Shown here: in pieces, positions 38,340 through 46,627 of the stretch | Layout of the letters: each line of letters starts with the position of its first letter | How positions within the stretch are numbered: the stretch's first letter is position 1 | From: JAFDBW01 sp963723355 | Lineage (GTDB): Bacteria > Desulfobacterota > Desulfuromonadia > Desulfuromonadales > BM103 | NCBI GenBank assembly: GCA_963723355.1 | Contig: CAVRQQ010000033.1 | Location: 1 to 64,000 of the forward strand | Direction: 5' to 3' | Length of the DNA: 64,000 nucleotides | The notes under the pieces: model-generated | The model's input: only the letters and a program-made list of their open reading frames with translations | Told to the model about the DNA's origin: nothing | Database searches by the model: none | Translations under genes and position numbers: made by a program

Positions 38340-38441
38340 TCAGCGCTTGTTGCGGTTGCTTTTTGACGCCTGACATTGCTGGCATGCTGTCGAATATGAC
38401 TTGCCGCATTCCTTGCATGTGTTTGTTTTGGACGTACTCAT
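38340..38441 (-). CDS. 33-residue double-CxxC (zinc-ribbon-like) protein
   Basis: GAGGAGG sits five bases before the ATG at 38441. The short frame reads MSTSKTNTCKECGKSYSTAC and then QQCQASKSNRNKR, ending TGA at 38340. It has two CxxC pairs (CKEC, CQQC) separated by eight residues, and a basic Ser/Asn/Lys/Arg tail. The whole protein would fold around one zinc. A longer frame over the same DNA (38278-38682) has no ribosome site and is spurious. I do not recognise a named family. Basic tail and knuckle suggest nucleic-acid or ribosome binding, but this is inference. Confidence 0.65.
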   Translation of the reverse strand: MSTSKTNTCKECGKSYSTACQQCQASKSNRNKR

Positions 38442-38535
38442 GGTACCTCCTCAATAATATAGTGTTGCCGATCATTCCTGCCACATCGGCGGCTATTTTA
38501 ATCCGCCTGCAACCGGTGCGCAAGCTATATTTTAA

Positions 38536-38636
38536 TCCCTTTTGACAGCCCCCAGCCCCCAGTCCCCAACCCCCGCACCTAACCCAGCCCCCAGCCTCCG
38601 CCCTTAAGCCAGCCTCCGCCTCTAACCTTTGCGTTG
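38536..38636. repeat. Low-complexity CCAGCCCCCAG-type tract
   Basis: The stretch contains iterated variants of CCAGCCCCCAG, CCCCAACCCCC and CCAGCCTCCGCC, ending in an ACCTTTGCGTT word. A related tract is at 39312-39343 (CCAGCCCCCAGCTCTCCAGC), so the pair flanks the small membrane protein genes. It is not coding. Confidence 0.55.
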
Positions 38637-38815
38637 AAAGGATTTTTAGGTTTTTCGTGACGCGTTTCCTCATTATTATCAATAAAAAACTGAAAATTAA
38701 TTTAAGAAAAGGGCCAGAAAAAGCCCATACGGAGGGGTGTAGCCTTCATTACTGTCAATAAAAACAGTAAGTTAAAGAATATTAAATAAATATGAAAATA
38801 TTTTAACTTTTATGC

Positions 38816-38844
38816 TTGACATGAATATCTTCTAATGTTAAAAC
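38816..38844 (+). promoter_or_regulatory. Promoter of the small membrane protein pair
   Basis: TTGACA at 38816-38821 and a TAAAAC/TTAAAA -10 element at 38838-38844, spaced 16-17 bases, lie 45 bases before the first ATG. The DNA from 38690 is very AT-rich and contains ACTGT-N8-ACAGT (38751-38768). Confidence 0.5.
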
Positions 38845-38888
38845 TCTAATCAAGATCAATTAAAAATAATTAACAAAAGGAGAACATC

Positions 38889-39035
38889 ATGAAAACTCAA
38901 AGCCGCTTTATGGATACCGTAAAAAGTTCTTACCTGGTTCTCGTTATTGCCGCTCTCGGCGTGTTCGCCTTCATCTCTGCAGTTCTGATCGCATGGCCGG
39001 CACTCGCCTACATCGGCTCGAAACTGTTCAACTAG
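38889..39035 (+). CDS. Small single-pass membrane protein, 48 aa (tandem copy 1)
   Basis: AAAAGGAGAACATC precedes the ATG at 38889. The protein starts MKTQSRFMDTVKSSY, then has one long hydrophobic helix (LVLVIAALGVFAFISAVLIA), and ends WPALAYIGSKLFN. The N-terminus is polar and mildly basic. It is 57 bases upstream of a second copy; aligned over their last 38 residues the two share 26 identical positions, including VK-SY, FAF-SAVLIAWPALAY and the FN end. The strong ribosome site and own promoter suggest high expression. I do not recognise the family. The conserved WPALAY patch after the helix suggests an interaction surface at the membrane edge. Confidence 0.75.
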   Translation: MKTQSRFMDTVKSSYLVLVIAALGVFAFISAVLIAWPALAYIGSKLFN

Positions 39036-39092
39036 GATTTATTAACTTTAAGCCTCGCAACTTTGAGCGAAGACACCCATAGGAGAAACATC

Positions 39093-39239
39093 ATGCAAAG
39101 CGCAGCCAACATTATCAGTTCCGTCAAAGCCAGTTACACGATTGCCGTCATGGGTGTCCTGGGCCTGTTCGCCTTCGTCTCCGCCGTACTGATCGCCTGG
39201 CCGGCCCTGGCCTACCTCGGCGCCAAGATGTTCAACTAA
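39093..39239 (+). CDS. Small single-pass membrane protein, 48 aa (tandem copy 2)
   Basis: AGGAGAAACATC precedes the ATG at 39093. The protein starts MQSAANIISSVKASY, has the helix TIAVMGVLGLFAFVSAVLIA, and ends WPALAYLGAKMFN. It is a diverged duplicate of the gene just upstream, with mostly conservative changes, so both copies appear to be kept by selection. The pair ends in a strong terminator at 39254-39283, which makes a compact two-gene operon of under 500 bases. The function is unknown. Size, pairing and expression signals recall small regulatory subunits or accessory peptides of membrane complexes. Confidence 0.75.
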   Translation: MQSAANIISSVKASYTIAVMGVLGLFAFVSAVLIAWPALAYLGAKMFN

Positions 39240-39253
39240 AATTTAAAGACAAC

Positions 39254-39283
39254 AAGGGGACCGAAATTATTCGATCCCCTTTT
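39254..39283 (+). terminator. Terminator of the small membrane protein operon
   Basis: AAGGGGACCGAA pairs with TTCGATCCCCTT (one mismatch) around a short ATTA loop and is followed by TTTT. It lies 15 bases after the second stop codon. Confidence 0.85.
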
Positions 39284-39496
39284 CATGTCCCGGATTTTAT
39301 CCTCTTTTCTCGTCCAGCCCCCAGCTCTCCAGCCTCCAGCCTTAACGCCCGTTCGCTTTGCTCACTCAAGGCGCAAAGACGCAGAGCTTATAACTATAGC
39401 GTTCTCATTCGCGTCTAGCCTCTGCCTCAACCTTCGTATTTATCCATTCCCAGTAACTCCAACCTCCGTCTCCATTGCCTTTCGTTATGTATGCAA

Positions 39497-39523
39497 AAAG
39501 GCCGCCCCATTGGGACGGCCTTT
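39497..39523 (-). terminator. Terminator of the ferritin-like gene
   Basis: On the minus strand AAAGGCCGTCCC-AAT-GGGGCGGCCTTT is a long GC stem followed by TT and GC. The T-run is formed by the A5 at 39495-39499. It lies 30 bases after the stop at 39553. Confidence 0.8.
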
Positions 39524-39552
39524 GTCGTTTCATATGAAATCGATCGAGTCCT

Positions 39553-40017
39553 TCAACTGCTCATGCCGAACATGGCCTTGTAGTCATCTTCGACGAGTTC
39601 AAGATGATTGTGGGTTGAGGTGGCGTTTGCCAGATAAACCTTGGAGATCTCGGGGTCGTCTATCTCGGCCGCCATCTCCCGCAGGGTCTTCTCCAGAGCA
39701 TCTTCCTGCTCAATGGCAAGTTCCAGGGCTTTGCGCTCGTCAAAGTCCTGCATCAGGAGGTTTTGCAGGCCTTTCCACCAGTCGGATTCGGTGTTTGGCG
39801 GGGCGCTCATGAATTCCTGGAAAGAGGGGATGTCGTCCCCAGGATATATCCTGTAAAAAGATTCTGCGTGTTGGTATTCTTCGCGCGCAAGGATTTCAAA
39901 AGTCTGCCGCGCCTTGTCTTCCATCATACGCTCGGCACCATACTTGTAGAAGTCCATGGCGTCCTTTTCGGTCTGGATGGAGTCCTTGATCGCTTTCTGA
40001 ACGTCAATGAGTCCCAT
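39553..40017 (-). CDS. Ferritin-like/rubrerythrin-type di-iron protein
   Basis: The start is the ATG at 40017, with GGGAGG upstream (MGLIDVQKAIKDSIQTEKDA); the frame reaches 40074 without a better site. The 154-residue four-helix protein has the di-iron ligand pattern ExxxAxxFY (TEKDAMDFY), then AREEYQHAESFY (ExxH), LAIEQEDALEKTL and ATSTHNHLELVEDDY (final His/Glu). It matches the ferritin-family proteins without the rubredoxin knuckle. It is likely cytoplasmic and involved in oxygen or peroxide defence in an anaerobe. It is monocistronic with its own terminator. Confidence 0.85.
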   Translation of the reverse strand: MGLIDVQKAIKDSIQTEKDAMDFYKYGAERMMEDKARQTFEILAREEYQHAESFYRIYPGDDIPSFQEFMSAPPNTESDWWKGLQNLLMQDFDERKALELAIEQEDALEKTLREMAAEIDDPEISKVYLANATSTHNHLELVEDDYKAMFGMSS

Positions 40018-40410
40018 GGTGTCTGCCTCCCTTTGATACGTTTTTTTGCCCAAGCATAAATCGGCCATATTCATAACACATTTTAACGAAGAGGTCTTGT
40101 TTTTTCTTGTTTTGAAAAAAGGTTTTTTCCACCATGGTCTTTAGCCAATCCCTCAGCATCTTTGCAGTTTATGAAGCTGCAGTGGCAATCCGTTCTGTTG
40201 CTTAGGATTGCGACTCAAAAGCTGAATGGAGCCGTATTGTCTTGTTGCCGCCGGGTTCTTTTTTTATTCGGAATAGGTAAAATAGCCTTTAAAAAAGGCT
40301 TGGGGCCCAGTATCCCGGGATCAAATAAGTTGAAACCGTAAACGCCTTTCGGGTACACTCCACCCTGAAAGATAACTGAAAAAGTCAGAATAAAGCTTGC
40401 CGAGGTCCGC
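40018..40410. other. 393-bp divergent intergenic region
   Basis: This region should hold promoters for the ferritin-like gene (minus) and the DUF4350-like gene (plus). It contains T-rich tracts (40101-40130, 40257-40266) and an AGCCTTTAAAAAAGGCT palindrome at 40290-40306. I see no RNA gene and no small frame with a ribosome site. Confidence 0.4.
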
Positions 40411-41172
40411 ATGTACAAAAACTTCAACCTTGCCCTTGTCGGTGTGATGACGATTCTAACCCTTGCCACATCCGCTTTCGCAGCTCCGGTTGTCCTGTTC
40501 GATGAATCCCATGCCCAGCAGTTCCTGATCGGCAAAGACGGACCGCTCGATCTGTCCGCACTGGCGGCCGCTTACCGCGAGCACGGTTTCCAGGTCAAGA
40601 GCTTTGCAGGACCACTGAATGGCGCGGAATTGTCCTCGGTCGATGTGCTGGTCCTTTCCGGACCCTTCAGGCCACTCAACCAAGATGAAGTTCAGGCGGT
40701 TCTCGATTTCGTCAACAACGGCGGTGGCCTGGCGGTCATGCTGCATATCCCGCAACCAACGCTTAACCTCCTCCGGCAGCTGGATGTCGATGTTGCCAAC
40801 GGAACGCTGCATGAAGAAGCTGCCGCGATCGGCGGCAATCCTCTTTATTTCAAGGTCAGCAAACTTGCCGTTCATCCACTGACCGCAGGACTTGAAAGCT
40901 TTTCGGTTTACGGTAGCTGGGCCTTGCGAGGCGCTGCCGACCATGTCACGACACTGGCTGAAACCGGCCAGCATGGCTGGGTCGACCTGGACCATGACAA
41001 CCAGTTTTCCAAGGCAGACGCAATGCAATCGTTCGGTGTGCTGGTTGCCGGCCACCTGGGGCAGGGAAGATACGTGGTTTTTGGCGACGATGCGCTGTTT
41101 CAGAACCGGTTTTTCGATGAGTCCAATCGGCGCCTGGCTATCAACCTGGTCAACTGGTTGGGTCATAGATAG
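40411..41172 (+). CDS. Secreted DUF4350-like protein (class I amidotransferase-like fold)
   Basis: The 253-residue protein has a signal peptide (MYKNFNLALVGVMTILTLAT ... AFA) and then PVVLFDESHAQQFLIGKDGP, the DUF4350-type start. SSVDVLVLSGPFRPLNQDEV and VLDFVNNGGGLAVMLHI follow, as in GATase1-like/DUF4159-related folds. GRYVVFGDDALFQNRFFDES and NLVNWLGH end the domain. It contains no cysteine nucleophile at the expected elbow, so it is a non-catalytic relative, possibly binding a ligand in the periplasm. It is monocistronic, with a perfect terminator immediately downstream. Confidence 0.7.
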   Translation: MYKNFNLALVGVMTILTLATSAFAAPVVLFDESHAQQFLIGKDGPLDLSALAAAYREHGFQVKSFAGPLNGAELSSVDVLVLSGPFRPLNQDEVQAVLDFVNNGGGLAVMLHIPQPTLNLLRQLDVDVANGTLHEEAAAIGGNPLYFKVSKLAVHPLTAGLESFSVYGSWALRGAADHVTTLAETGQHGWVDLDHDNQFSKADAMQSFGVLVAGHLGQGRYVVFGDDALFQNRFFDESNRRLAINLVNWLGHR

Positions 41173-41194
41173 GCATCTGCTTTAAACGAGGAAA

Positions 41195-41226
41195 GAAAAA
41201 GGCAGCTCGATCGAGCTGCCTTTTTT
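41195..41226. terminator. Bidirectional terminator
   Basis: AAAAAGGCAGCTCGA / TCGAGCTGCCTTTTTT is a perfect palindrome with A- and T-runs on both sides. It serves the DUF4350-like gene (plus) and the PilZ gene (minus), whose ends face each other. Confidence 0.92.
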
Positions 41227-41245
41227 ATGTGCGACTATTCAGCTT

Positions 41246-41602
41246 TCAGTCGTTGAGCCAGGCCGACAGTTCACTGCGTGTCGTTTCAGCATCGCCGGTA
41301 TTAAGCTCGATCAGTTTGCGTAAATGGGTCAATGTTTCAAGATCCTCACTGATGAACTTGAAGCCGTATTGCAGAACCTCGACATGGACAAGTTCAGCGT
41401 CGAAGTTGAGGGAGATTGCCGTCCCGGGCAGGGCAATGCTGAGTTTGCACCTGGCCCCCGTCGGGATTGGCAGAGGCGCCATTGTCTCGACCAGGGCCCC
41501 TTTCATGGCAACATCAAGGAGTTCGCCAGCCCAGTAATCCTGGTCAACAGTGAGCGAAACTTTGGTTTCAAAAGGAACCCTGCGAAATCGTCGACTTTTC
41601 AT
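41246..41602 (-). CDS. PilZ domain protein
   Basis: The start is the ATG at 41602 (MKSRRFRRVPFETKVSLTVD); the frame extends to 41632. The domain has the N-terminal arginine motif (RRFRRVPF, an RxxxR site for cyclic-di-GMP) and a DVAMKGALVE segment in place of the canonical D/NxSxxG. Its beta-strands include GARCKLSIALPG and AELVHVEVLQYGFKFI. About 118 residues, a single-domain PilZ. The Ala in place of Ser in the second motif may weaken ligand binding. It shares a bidirectional terminator with the neighbouring gene. Confidence 0.82.
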   Translation of the reverse strand: MKSRRFRRVPFETKVSLTVDQDYWAGELLDVAMKGALVETMAPLPIPTGARCKLSIALPGTAISLNFDAELVHVEVLQYGFKFISEDLETLTHLRKLIELNTGDAETTRSELSAWLND

Positions 41603-41691
41603 TTCGTCTCCCGTCAATCGGAAATAATGCACGTTGAACTATCCGAATTTTAGCGCATAAAGCCTCTCAAGCAAGTTCCGGAAAAACAACG

Positions 41692-42309
41692 CTAAGGTTG
41701 CCGCTGCTCGCAGATGCCGAACTCCTGGCCGCATAAAGCAAAGAAGTTCCGCATCAATCGGTAGGTGATCCCCCAGAGCAGGGGCTGCTCCGGGTTGAGC
41801 AGTTCAACGGCGGGATGGATTCTTGCTTCGCCGCGATAGACAAAAGTCCTCTTTTGGTGGCGTTCCGGTTCAAGAAGCTTTCCCAGGGGGCACCAGAAGG
41901 TCGTGTCAATTTCATGATTCGGTTGCAGTTCAGCAGAACCCTGCAGTTGATAAACAAAACACGAGACCAGCACCGGCATGATTGCACCGTACAGATCGTC
42001 GAGGCGGCCAAGGTGGCGTGCCCGGCCAAGATCAAGGGACAATTCTTCGAAAGTTTCCCGTTCTGCAGCCTGCTTCGGTGATTCACCGTCATGGTTGAGC
42101 CTGCCGCCGGGGAAGCCGATGTTTCCGGACCAGGGGTCCTGGTCATGGGTGGCCCGGATGATAAAGAGCACCTCCGGAGAGCAGGCTCCTTCCCTGAGGA
42201 GCATGGCAACAGCCGCGTGCCCCCGATCGTTGACCGGTCTTTCAGCCGGGAGATATGCTGACAGGGCGGCAGCTATGCTTGACAGATTTATACTTTCGGT
42301 ATTTTTCAT
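41692..42309 (-). CDS. Nudix hydrolase (CoA pyrophosphatase-like)
   Basis: From the ATG at 42309 the 205-residue protein reads MKNTESINLSSIAAALSAYL, AAVAMLLREG, and the Nudix box GGRLNHDGESPKQAAERETFEE with preceding SGNIGFPGG. The FPGG/'EELSLD' style fits the NudL/CoA diphosphatase group. The open frame also extends upstream into the VWA domain of the chelatase (to 42909), which would make a fusion. However, the alternative frame of that gene ends in an ATGA overlap with this ATG, so I favour two coupled genes and an indel. No clear ribosome site is seen at 42309, which is normal for coupled starts. Confidence 0.8.
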   Translation of the reverse strand: MKNTESINLSSIAAALSAYLPAERPVNDRGHAAVAMLLREGACSPEVLFIIRATHDQDPWSGNIGFPGGRLNHDGESPKQAAERETFEELSLDLGRARHLGRLDDLYGAIMPVLVSCFVYQLQGSAELQPNHEIDTTFWCPLGKLLEPERHQKRTFVYRGEARIHPAVELLNPEQPLLWGITYRLMRNFFALCGQEFGICEQRQP

Positions 42310-44323
42310 GATGATAATAGCAGTTTGAGTCGTTTCAATAAGTTGCAGAATCTGTCTGGCCTGCAGGTTTGCAATGTGTTGGCAGTCAGTGCCCAGGGCT
42401 TTGGCCAGCTGCGGCATGAAGCTTCGCTGCAGATGACCAGGCATGGTATCGATGACCAGGGCCGGCACCATCTCCTGCCCCAGCTGTCGGGCGAAATCAA
42501 GCGCTTCTTGCGCCGGATCGGCACCGGGGTGCAGCGGCATTGTCGCTTCACCGTCCGAAATCAGGACCAGCAACGGTTCCACCGCCGGGTCTTTACGTTT
42601 TGCCTGGGCGATCACCTGCCCGGCTTTTCTCAATCCTGCCGCCAGAGGGGTTGCGCCGCCGACCGGCAGACGATCCAATTGCTGCCTGATGCGCATGACG
42701 CTGTCGGTGGGCGGCACGACAAGCTGGGCGTGGCGATCGCGAAAGGTGATCAGGCAGACCTGCTCACGGTTCAGGTAGGCTCGTGCGGCAAGTGCCGCGA
42801 TCGCACCGAGGGCCGCGGACATGCGCGTCATGGGGCCGTCCCCCATGGAGTCCGAAGTGTCGATGGCAAAGACCACCAGCCGACGAGGTTTCTGGCTACG
42901 CAGCTGCAAATGCAGGTCCGCTGAAGTCAGGGCTGCCTTTGCCCGGGTTCCCTTGAAAGGGCCAGACGCGTGATGCAGGCATTGACGGTTCTGCCTACAT
43001 CAATCGGTGTCAGTTTCCTCCCGGGTTGCCATGCGCGACTCCCGGTGCGTCTGCCGTGAGTTGCCGATCCGGATGCGCCGGGTGTCGGCGCGCTTCTGCG
43101 TTGCTTTACAGGGATGTTCGCCAGGTCAATGCTGTTTATGTCGAACGACTGATCGGCGCAGAAGAAGCGGTCGTCAATTTTTTTTTTAGGAAAGTAAACA
43201 ACGAGCTCCCCGCAGCGGCAGAACCGGGAAAGTCCTGATCGTCCAGCAGGTAAATCTCATCATGCTCCTGTCCTGGATGCGGGTTTGAAAGCGCTCTCTG
43301 CATCGTCTCGGGGTTCAGCTCAGCGAGTTGCCTGTACACGTCTTCCCGGGACAAAACCGTTGAACCGGGGATGCGATGTGCCAGGGCGAATCCGGCAACT
43401 TCAATCAGGTCGGAGATGTCGACGCTGTCGCGGTCGAGGAGGGCGGCAAGTGCTCTTGCCGATCGGACCAGGGCCAGCTCTGCCCGGTGTCCCTGGACCC
43501 TGGCGGCGGTTGCGATGGCTACCGCGCGGTCAACAATCTCGGCAGGAATGGCAACCTCGTTGAGACGTTGCCTGGCCTGCAGGACCTGCTGCCTGAGCGC
43601 TTCGTCGCTAGCGGTGAAATCACTTGTAAATCTGTTCGGGTCCTGGTCGAAAGCGAGCCGGTGTAAAACGATCTCGCGTCTTAAGGAAATATCATCGACT
43701 CCGGCGATCGTCACGCAAAGCCCGAACCGGTCGAGAAACTGCGGGCGCAGCTCGCCTTCCTCCGGATTCATGGTGCCGATCAGGATAAAACGTGATGCAT
43801 GGTTGTACTGAATTCCCTCACGCTCGACGAGGTTCTGGCCGGAGACCGCGGTGTCGAGCAGCAGATCGACCAGGTGGTCAGGCAGAAGATTGACTTCGTC
43901 AACATACAGGATGCCACGATGGACGGCAGCGAACAAGCCCGGCTCAAACTGGCGTTTGCCGCTCTTCAGGGTGTTTTCCAGGTGCAGTGTACCGACCAGG
44001 CGGTCCTCGGTCGTGGAGAGGGGCAGGTCGACAAATGGCGTTGCGATCATCTCGCGGGGCAAGCTCGCACCGGAGGCACGTTGAGCACGACATTCCCAGT
44101 GCAACGCGTCCGGTTGATCCGGGTCGCAGTGGAAGGGACAGCCTGCGACGACCGTTATTGATGGCAGCAGGGCGGCCATGGCACGGGCGGCAGTCGATTT
44201 GGCCGTGCCTTTTTGCCCACGGACCAGCACGCCGCCGATGGCCGGATCGACTGCGCTGATCAGGAGGGCGGTTTGCATCGCCTCCTGGCCGAGAATTGCA
44301 GAGAATGGAAAACTTTCAGCCAT
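42306..44323 (-). CDS. ChlI/ChlD-like chelatase ATPase with VWA domain, frameshifts
   Basis: Residues 1-380 are a BchI-type AAA+ module: FPFSAILGQEAMQTALLISA, Walker A in GVLVRGQKGTAKSTAARAM, ILYVDEVNLLPDHLVDLLLD (Walker B), GTMNPEEGELRPQFLDRFGL (sensor) and VQGHRAELALVRSARA. At a run of ten T (43178-43187) the frame slips; the next frame gives a basic, Ser/Arg-rich linker (KQRRSAPTPGASGSATHGRR, LTPIDVGRTVNACI). A second slip near 42945 leads to the VWA domain with a MIDAS site (VVFAIDTSDSMGDG, LISDGEATMPL). This fused I-D layout is used in many bacteria as a putative Mg/Co-chelatase or MoxR-like partner. No CobN/ChlH is nearby, so the metal is unknown. Confidence 0.78.
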
Positions 44324-44397
44324 GGGAACAGAATAACCTTGTATGAAGTTATGGCTCTATCATCTCAAGATTTTTACATCGGAGTCAAACAACGAGA

Positions 44398-46218
44398 TCA
44401 GTCTGATGAGTAGTGTTCCTTCTTCTTTTCCAGTTCTGTTGCGTAGCAGGCCAGCACTGAACGGCGGGTCAGCATGTAGAGAACCTTGTGCGGGTCTTCT
44501 TCATCAACCACCGGGATCTCCTCCAGACCGCGGCTGGAAAGCTTGCGCATCACCTCTGTCAGCGATTCGTCCGGGGTCGTCGTAATGACCCGTGATACGG
44601 CAAGGTCCCTGGCAAGGACCAGGCTGGGAGGCAGGTCCTCGGCGAGTATGCGCCGGATGTCGTTGACCGAGAAGATTGCTGTCATCCGCAGCTCGTCGTC
44701 AACCACCGGGTAGTAGGCTCCCTCGGCGTTAGCAATCAACTCGAGGATCTCCGGCAAGGGCAGACCTTCGGCAATCAGCGTTGGCTTTCGACCATGTTCG
44801 CGCAGGTCATCAACACGTTTGCCTTCCAGGACGTCAACGATGAATTCGCCCAGATGCACCGGTGAGTCAATGCGACTTTTAACCTGTTTCTGGTAGATCG
44901 AGTTGCGTGGAAAGACGATCATGGCGACGGTGCAGACCAGCATCAGGGGGGCCAACAGGCCGTAGTTCCCGGTCAGTTCGCTGACCATGATCAGGGTGGC
45001 GATCGGTGTGTTGGAAACGCCGGCGAAGAAACCGGCCATGCCGATCAGGACATAGGCCCGCGGGTCGTGAACCATGGCCGGGAAGAGCAGCTCGGCAGAG
45101 GCGCCGAAGGCGCCACCGAGCATCGCACCGATCACCAGGCTCGGGGCAAACACGCCGCCGGAGCCGCCGGAAGAAATGGTCAGGCTGGTGGCAACGATTT
45201 TGGCCAGGGCCACCACCAGCATCACCCACAGGGCGACCTTGCCGTACAGCGCCGCCTGCACCATGCCGTAGCCTGAACCCAGAACCTGGGGGACCACCAT
45301 GGCCAGCAGGCCGAGCAGGAACCCGCCGACGGCCGGTTTCAGCATGATCGGGAAATCCCACTGCTTGAAGAGTTTCTGGGTCCCGTAGAAGCACTTGACG
45401 TAGAGCCTGCCGAGTGCGGCACAGGCAATGCCGAGCAGCAGGAACAATATCAGCTCCCGCGGGTGTTCAAAGCTGAAGTAAGGTGTTGCCAGCAGCGGCT
45501 TCCAGCCGGTGGTGGCACCGAACAGGGAAAAAGCCGTGATCGATGAAATAATCGCCGGGATCAGCCCCTCGTGTTCGAACTCCGGGTTCTTGTAAAGGAC
45601 CTCGACGGCAAACAACGCTCCGCCCAGGGGGGCGCGGAACGTGGCGCCAATTCCTCCCGCCATGCCGGCGAGAAGCAGAATCCGCCGGTCGGTGGAAGTC
45701 AGTTTCAGCTTGCTGGCGATAAACGAGCCGAAGCCTGCTCCGATCTGGGCGATCGGTCCCTCGCGCCCGGCAGAGCCACCGGTTCCGATCGTGGCGATCG
45801 ATGCGAGGCCCTTGATGATCGGCACCCGCCCCCTGATGATGCCGCCCTTGTTATGGAAGGCGTCGATCGCCGCATCCGTGCCGTGGCCTTCAGCTTCCGG
45901 GGCAAACTTGAACACCAGGAAACCGGAAATCAGGCCACCGATGACCGGGACCAGGAACAGAAACCAGCGGTAGTCCATGGCCAGGTTGTCGATCATCCCG
46001 TCGCCGATCGCCAGAATGGCTTCTGCTCCTTCGCCAGGCGGGTGGTAGCCGGCCATTTTGAAAAGGAACAAATGTTCAATGCTGTTGGTGGCGAAATAGA
46101 AGAGGACCGCCGCGCTGCCGGTCACCAGGCCGACAACGACACTGAGGATCACCGGGCGCGTCAACATCCGCCAGTCGAGTTTTTTCAGGTTATCGAAGAG
46201 GTGATTTAGATCGGCCAC
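44398..46218 (-). CDS. ClC-type chloride channel/transporter with CBS domains
   Basis: The frame from a GTG at 46218 gives 606 residues. The transport core has about ten hydrophobic segments and the ClC anion-path signatures: IGTGGSAGREGPIAQIG (GREGP), SSGGSGGVFAPSLVIGAMLG (GxFxP) and GMAGFFAGVSNTPIA. From residue 445 a cytoplasmic pair of CBS domains follows (HGRKPTLIAEGLPLPEILEL; ARDLAVSRVITTTPDESLTE), ending EEIPVVDEEDPHKVLYML. ClC proteins with CBS pairs can be ligand-gated by nucleotides. The initial start is weakly supported; an ATG at residue 18 is possible. It is followed upstream by a cupin and a small protein gene in the same direction. Confidence 0.9.
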   Translation of the reverse strand: MADLNHLFDNLKKLDWRMLTRPVILSVVVGLVTGSAAVLFYFATNSIEHLFLFKMAGYHPPGEGAEAILAIGDGMIDNLAMDYRWFLFLVPVIGGLISGFLVFKFAPEAEGHGTDAAIDAFHNKGGIIRGRVPIIKGLASIATIGTGGSAGREGPIAQIGAGFGSFIASKLKLTSTDRRILLLAGMAGGIGATFRAPLGGALFAVEVLYKNPEFEHEGLIPAIISSITAFSLFGATTGWKPLLATPYFSFEHPRELILFLLLGIACAALGRLYVKCFYGTQKLFKQWDFPIMLKPAVGGFLLGLLAMVVPQVLGSGYGMVQAALYGKVALWVMLVVALAKIVATSLTISSGGSGGVFAPSLVIGAMLGGAFGASAELLFPAMVHDPRAYVLIGMAGFFAGVSNTPIATLIMVSELTGNYGLLAPLMLVCTVAMIVFPRNSIYQKQVKSRIDSPVHLGEFIVDVLEGKRVDDLREHGRKPTLIAEGLPLPEILELIANAEGAYYPVVDDELRMTAIFSVNDIRRILAEDLPPSLVLARDLAVSRVITTTPDESLTEVMRKLSSRGLEEIPVVDEEDPHKVLYMLTRRSVLACYATELEKKKEHYSSD

Positions 46219-46240
46219 GGTTGATGAACTTTAAGTTGCC

Positions 46241-46615
46241 TTAGTCATATGGGTAAACAAAATGCTGCGCGAGCGTCACAAAAACAGACTTGCGGGGCTG
46301 CCCGTTGACGGCTCTGCTGATATGGCCGCGCCCGGTGGTGTCTTCGACCAGCAGAATGTCGCCGCTATGAAAGGTCCGTCTGGTTCCGGTGCTGACCTCG
46401 ATTTCAACACTGCCCTGAAGCATCAGAACGAACTGGCGACATGGGGCATTGTGCCAGGTATAGTTATAGTCGCCGTCTGTTTCACGGAAGATAATGCCTT
46501 TCACCGGAAACAGCTCGGAAAGAGCGCCGATTTCACCTGCATCCTGGAGTGGGATGTCCAGCTCCGCAAAGCGGGATTCTCCATCTTTGTCGGCGTAGAT
46601 ACGGGTCACTTTCAT
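46241..46615 (-). CDS. Small cupin-domain protein
   Basis: The 124-residue protein has a single cupin barrel: YTWHNAPCRQFVLMLQGSVE (first motif, G(X)5HXH-like), then SGDILLVEDTTGRGHISRAV (second motif with His). Hydrophobic strands continue to LAQHFVYPYD. The metal-ligand set is incomplete compared with classical cupins, but the WHNAP ... RQFV ... GDILL ... GRGH pattern is typical of the small cupins found in many bacteria. The substrate is unknown. It lies 22 bases upstream of clcA-like and 12 bases after the 102-aa gene, so the three may be one operon. Confidence 0.8.
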   Translation of the reverse strand: MKVTRIYADKDGESRFAELDIPLQDAGEIGALSELFPVKGIIFRETDGDYNYTWHNAPCRQFVLMLQGSVEIEVSTGTRRTFHSGDILLVEDTTGRGHISRAVNGQPRKSVFVTLAQHFVYPYD

Positions 46616-46627
46616 TTGCAGAGCCAG

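Noticed and set aside
38278..38682. 134-residue minus-strand frame
   Set aside because: It spans the low-complexity tract and the 33-aa double-CxxC gene in another frame, with no ribosome site of its own.
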